From Oscillospiraceae bacterium (lineage in GTDB: Bacteria; Bacillota; Clostridia; Oscillospirales; Ruminococcaceae): a DNA stretch of 8,301 bases. This document shows, one piece after another, positions 6,081-8,301 of the stretch (the first letter of the stretch is position 1; each line of letters starts with the position of its first letter). The DNA lies in the NCBI GenBank assembly GCA_029005335.1, contig JAQXFT010000028.1, forward strand, positions 1-8,301, in the 5' to 3' direction. Position numbers and translations under genes: made by a program. The notes under the pieces are model-generated. The model ran no database searches, was not told the DNA's origin, and saw only the letters and a list, made by a program, of their open reading frames with translations.

Positions 6081-8301
6081 ATGAAAAATCAGAAATTCAC
6101 ACAGTTCCTTAGCTGTGCGGTAATGTTCGCTGTCATGTCATCATGTACCGCCTGCGGTGAAAAAAAATCAGGCGAAAACAATAATAATACTGAACGTCCT
6201 GTTCAGACAGCCGGCGAACTTATTACAAATTCCTATTCAAGCGAATCCATTGATACTGTTCCGGAGGATATTCAGGATATACGCAATATTGCATATTCTC
6301 CGGCTGATGACGTATATTACTGCAACGCTTATGTCGGAACTTCTTATGATAATGTCATTTACAGCATTTCTTCGGACCTTTCAACATTCACTCCGATGAA
6401 TATTGAGCTTGATGAATCTAAAGAAAACTATATAAATAATATGAATGTACTCAGTGACGGAGGATTTGCAGTATTTATAAATGAAACATCATACGGCGAT
6501 TTGCCTCCCATTGATTACGATGATACAACAATCGACTGGGAAAATTTTGACTGGACTCCTTATGAGGAGGCAAGGGAACAGACTTATATTTACAGAATGT
6601 ATGACAAGGACGGCAAAATGATTTCAAGTGTAAATCTTGAATATGAATCTGATGAACAGTATGACTATGTAAGCGGATATTACGGATTTTCAGACGGTTC
6701 AAGCGTATGCTATTCTGAATCCCAGGGCTTTGTAAAATTTGATAAAAACGGAAAAAGCAGTGTTCTCGGAAAAGCTGATGGTATCAATTGGGTTGATTCA
6801 GTCGGTTCGGATTCCGATAATAATCTTATAATATGCGGATACGGTGAAAGCAATTATGTATTTTCAATATTCGACCTTGAAAGTAATTCAGTATCTGAAA
6901 AGTTTGAATACGACACAAATATTTACAACTCACAGAACTGCATAATCAGAGGAGTCGGTGATTACAGATTTTTTGTACTGGGCGATAAGGCTCTTTCAGG
7001 ATATAACAAGAATACAAAACAGTTCGATGAAATTGTAAACTGGGTTGATTCCGATATTTCAAACGTTATGGCAGCTATTATTGATAAGGATATGCAGATT
7101 TCAATAGTTGAGAATACGCAAGGAGGTTATCGTGGCGGAGTAAGCTTTTCAAGACTTAAAAAGCGTGATGCCTCTGAATTTGCAAATCAGCAGATTATAA
7201 CTATCGGCATGCTTTATAATGACGGACTTGTTACTTCCAAAATTTCTGAATTTAACAAGAATAACAAGGATTACAGAATCAGAACCGTTGACTATTCGCA
7301 GTATGACAATGAAGAAAATGAATATACGGGTGCGGTACAGCAGTTGAATCAGGATTTGATTTCGGGAAAAGCTCCTGATATTATATGTGCTTCCGGAAAT
7401 CTTAATATGCAGTCACTTGCTTCAAAGGGCGTTTTTGCTGACCTTTATGAATTTATCGATAAGGACAGCGAGATTAACCGTGAATCATTTGTGCCGAATA
7501 TTCTTAATCTCAGCGAATATGACGGAAAACTTGTGTTAGTTCCTACTTCATTCAGTATGCAGGCACTTGCAGGAAAAACAAAATATGTCGGAGAAAAGCA
7601 GAACTGGAATATTGATGATATGATTTCAGCATACGAAAACCGTCCTAAAAAGGATATGGGATTCAGTATCAATGACTATAAAACAAGTATGTTCTATACA
7701 GCTTTCTATTCAAATATCAATTCATATGTTGACTATAAAAACAAGACTTTCACATATGACAAGGCAGAACTTGTAAAGCTTCTTGAATTTATAAACAGAT
7801 TCGAAGATGAACCGGACTGGGAAGATGAAGCTGTTATGTACGAACAGCAGAGCGAATGGGACGATTATCAGACATCTATGATTAAAGATAAATATCTTGT
7901 ATACGATGCCGGAATATATGATTTCAGAAGCTATCATGAGATTCTTGCCGGAATGTTTGCAAATGAACCTGTTACTTTTGTGGGTTATCCGAGTTCTGAT
8001 GGTTCAGGAACAAAGATTTCATTCAATTCAGTTTCGTTTTCCATTGTTTCAAACTCTGCCAACAAGGAAACTTGCTGGAATTTTATAAGACAGTTTCTTA
8101 CTGAAGATTACCAGTCACCAAGCGATGACGGAAACGGAAATAATAATATATGGAACTTCCCTGTAAATCAGAAGGCTTTTGACAAACTCGCTGAACAGTC
8201 AAAATCTCCGCAGTTCTGGATTGACCCCGAAACAGGCAAAAAAACTGAATATGAAACTACTTTCTGGGCTGGTGACAAGGAAATCAAAATCGGTGATATT
8301 A
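6081..8301 (+). CDS. Solute-binding lipoprotein with propeller-like N-terminal half (3' end outside window)
   Basis: An open frame of 740 codons runs to the window edge with no stop. AAAGGAGG (6064-6071) lies 9 nt before the ATG. A signal peptide ends in SSCTACGEKK; Cys25 is the best lipidation site, Cys22 the alternative, followed by a polar linker. Residues about 60-360 contain repeated strand-turn motifs of the form [YF]D/N-K-[DN]-[GT]-K (Y174-D-K-D-G-K, F220-D-K-N-G-K, F264-D-L-E-S, Y308-N-K-N-T-K), which suggest a beta-propeller. From about residue 370 (ITIGMLYNDGLVTSKISEFNK) an extracellular solute-binding fold starts, with G429-K-A-P-D-I-I, then SKGVFADLYEFID and SEYDGKLVLVP, typical of SBPs from Ruminococcus-like bacteria. 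It would deliver substrate to the two CUT1 permeases encoded first in the operon. The protein is strongly acidic and rich in Tyr, Asn and Asp. I estimate that some 100 or more residues lie beyond the window. Confidence 0.88.
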   Translation, partial: MKNQKFTQFLSCAVMFAVMSSCTACGEKKSGENNNNTERPVQTAGELITNSYSSESIDTVPEDIQDIRNIAYSPADDVYYCNAYVGTSYDNVIYSISSDLSTFTPMNIELDESKENYINNMNVLSDGGFAVFINETSYGDLPPIDYDDTTIDWENFDWTPYEEAREQTYIYRMYDKDGKMISSVNLEYESDEQYDYVSGYYGFSDGSSVCYSESQGFVKFDKNGKSSVLGKADGINWVDSVGSDSDNNLIICGYGESNYVFSIFDLESNSVSEKFEYDTNIYNSQNCIIRGVGDYRFFVLGDKALSGYNKNTKQFDEIVNWVDSDISNVMAAIIDKDMQISIVENTQGGYRGGVSFSRLKKRDASEFANQQIITIGMLYNDGLVTSKISEFNKNNKDYRIRTVDYSQYDNEENEYTGAVQQLNQDLISGKAPDIICASGNLNMQSLASKGVFADLYEFIDKDSEINRESFVPNILNLSEYDGKLVLVPTSFSMQALAGKTKYVGEKQNWNIDDMISAYENRPKKDMGFSINDYKTSMFYTAFYSNINSYVDYKNKTFTYDKAELVKLLEFINRFEDEPDWEDEAVMYEQQSEWDDYQTSMIKDKYLVYDAGIYDFRSYHEILAGMFANEPVTFVGYPSSDGSGTKISFNSVSFSIVSNSANKETCWNFIRQFLTEDYQSPSDDGNGNNNIWNFPVNQKAFDKLAEQSKSPQFWIDPETGKKTEYETTFWAGDKEIKIGDI

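Noticed and set aside
6157..6399. An 80-codon + strand frame within the lipoprotein gene
   Set aside because: It is a shifted-frame shadow of the 740-codon frame starting at 6081, which has the RBS, signal peptide and recognisable SBP motifs.
6475..7937. Short antisense frames opposite the lipoprotein gene
   Set aside because: They are fully covered by a better-supported coding frame and have no independent evidence.
7897..8088. A 63-codon + strand frame
   Set aside because: It lies out of frame inside the solute-binding domain, with no RBS and no recognisable protein.
1..8301. tRNA, rRNA, CRISPR array or insertion sequence
   Set aside because: No cloverleaf, direct-repeat array, transposase frame or terminal inverted repeats were seen on reading both strands.

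Overview
The window looks like AT-rich chromosomal DNA from a Gram-positive Clostridia-type bacterium, most likely a Ruminococcus-like member of the Oscillospiraceae. The reasons are the low GC content, frequent ATA isoleucine codons, strong AGGAGG-type ribosome binding sites, a small Spo0A-C-like protein, and a solute-binding lipoprotein whose wording matches SBPs common in that family. Every gene lies on the + strand, and the standard code is used with all three stops. Taxonomy is inferred from style, not from a marker gene.

Left part (1-1190). The 3' end of an ABC-2 type permease gene (1-768, cut by the window start) is followed by a textbook promoter (TTGACA, 17 nt, TATAAT) and a 70-residue protein resembling the Spo0A C-terminal helical domain (858-1070). 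A strong hairpin terminator (1094-1120) and a second weaker one (about 1160-1187) close this block.

Regulatory gap (1071-1468). About 400 bases without a gene hold the two terminators, a weak possible promoter near 1214-1243, and a strong promoter at 1333-1361. The strong promoter's -10 box lies in the right arm of a 10-bp inverted repeat (1340-1365). A second, 15-base palindrome (1363-1377) falls at the expected transcription start. This looks like a repressor-controlled promoter.

Operon (1469 to beyond 8301). Five tightly packed genes with no visible internal terminator encode: a MalF-like CUT1 permease (1469-2356); a MalG-like CUT1 permease (2357-3253); a membrane-anchored HlyD/MacA-type adaptor with a very long coiled-coil segment (3259-4989); a reduced MacB-like protein with a periplasmic-core-type domain but only two membrane segments (5000-6055); and a large lipoprotein (6081 to the window end, open reading frame still running). 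The lipoprotein has a propeller-like N-terminal half and a C-terminal solute-binding domain. No ATPase is encoded in the window.

The notable point is the mixture. A sugar-type importer (two TMDs plus a binding lipoprotein) is co-transcribed with two parts that normally belong to MacAB/YknXYZ-type exporters or transmembrane signalling machines, and these two sit between the permeases and the binding protein. I propose, as inference only, a composite cell-envelope transporter or sensor in which the adaptor and the MacB-like core work with the importer. The dull alternative is an importer and an exporter sharing one operon, with ATPases encoded further downstream or elsewhere.
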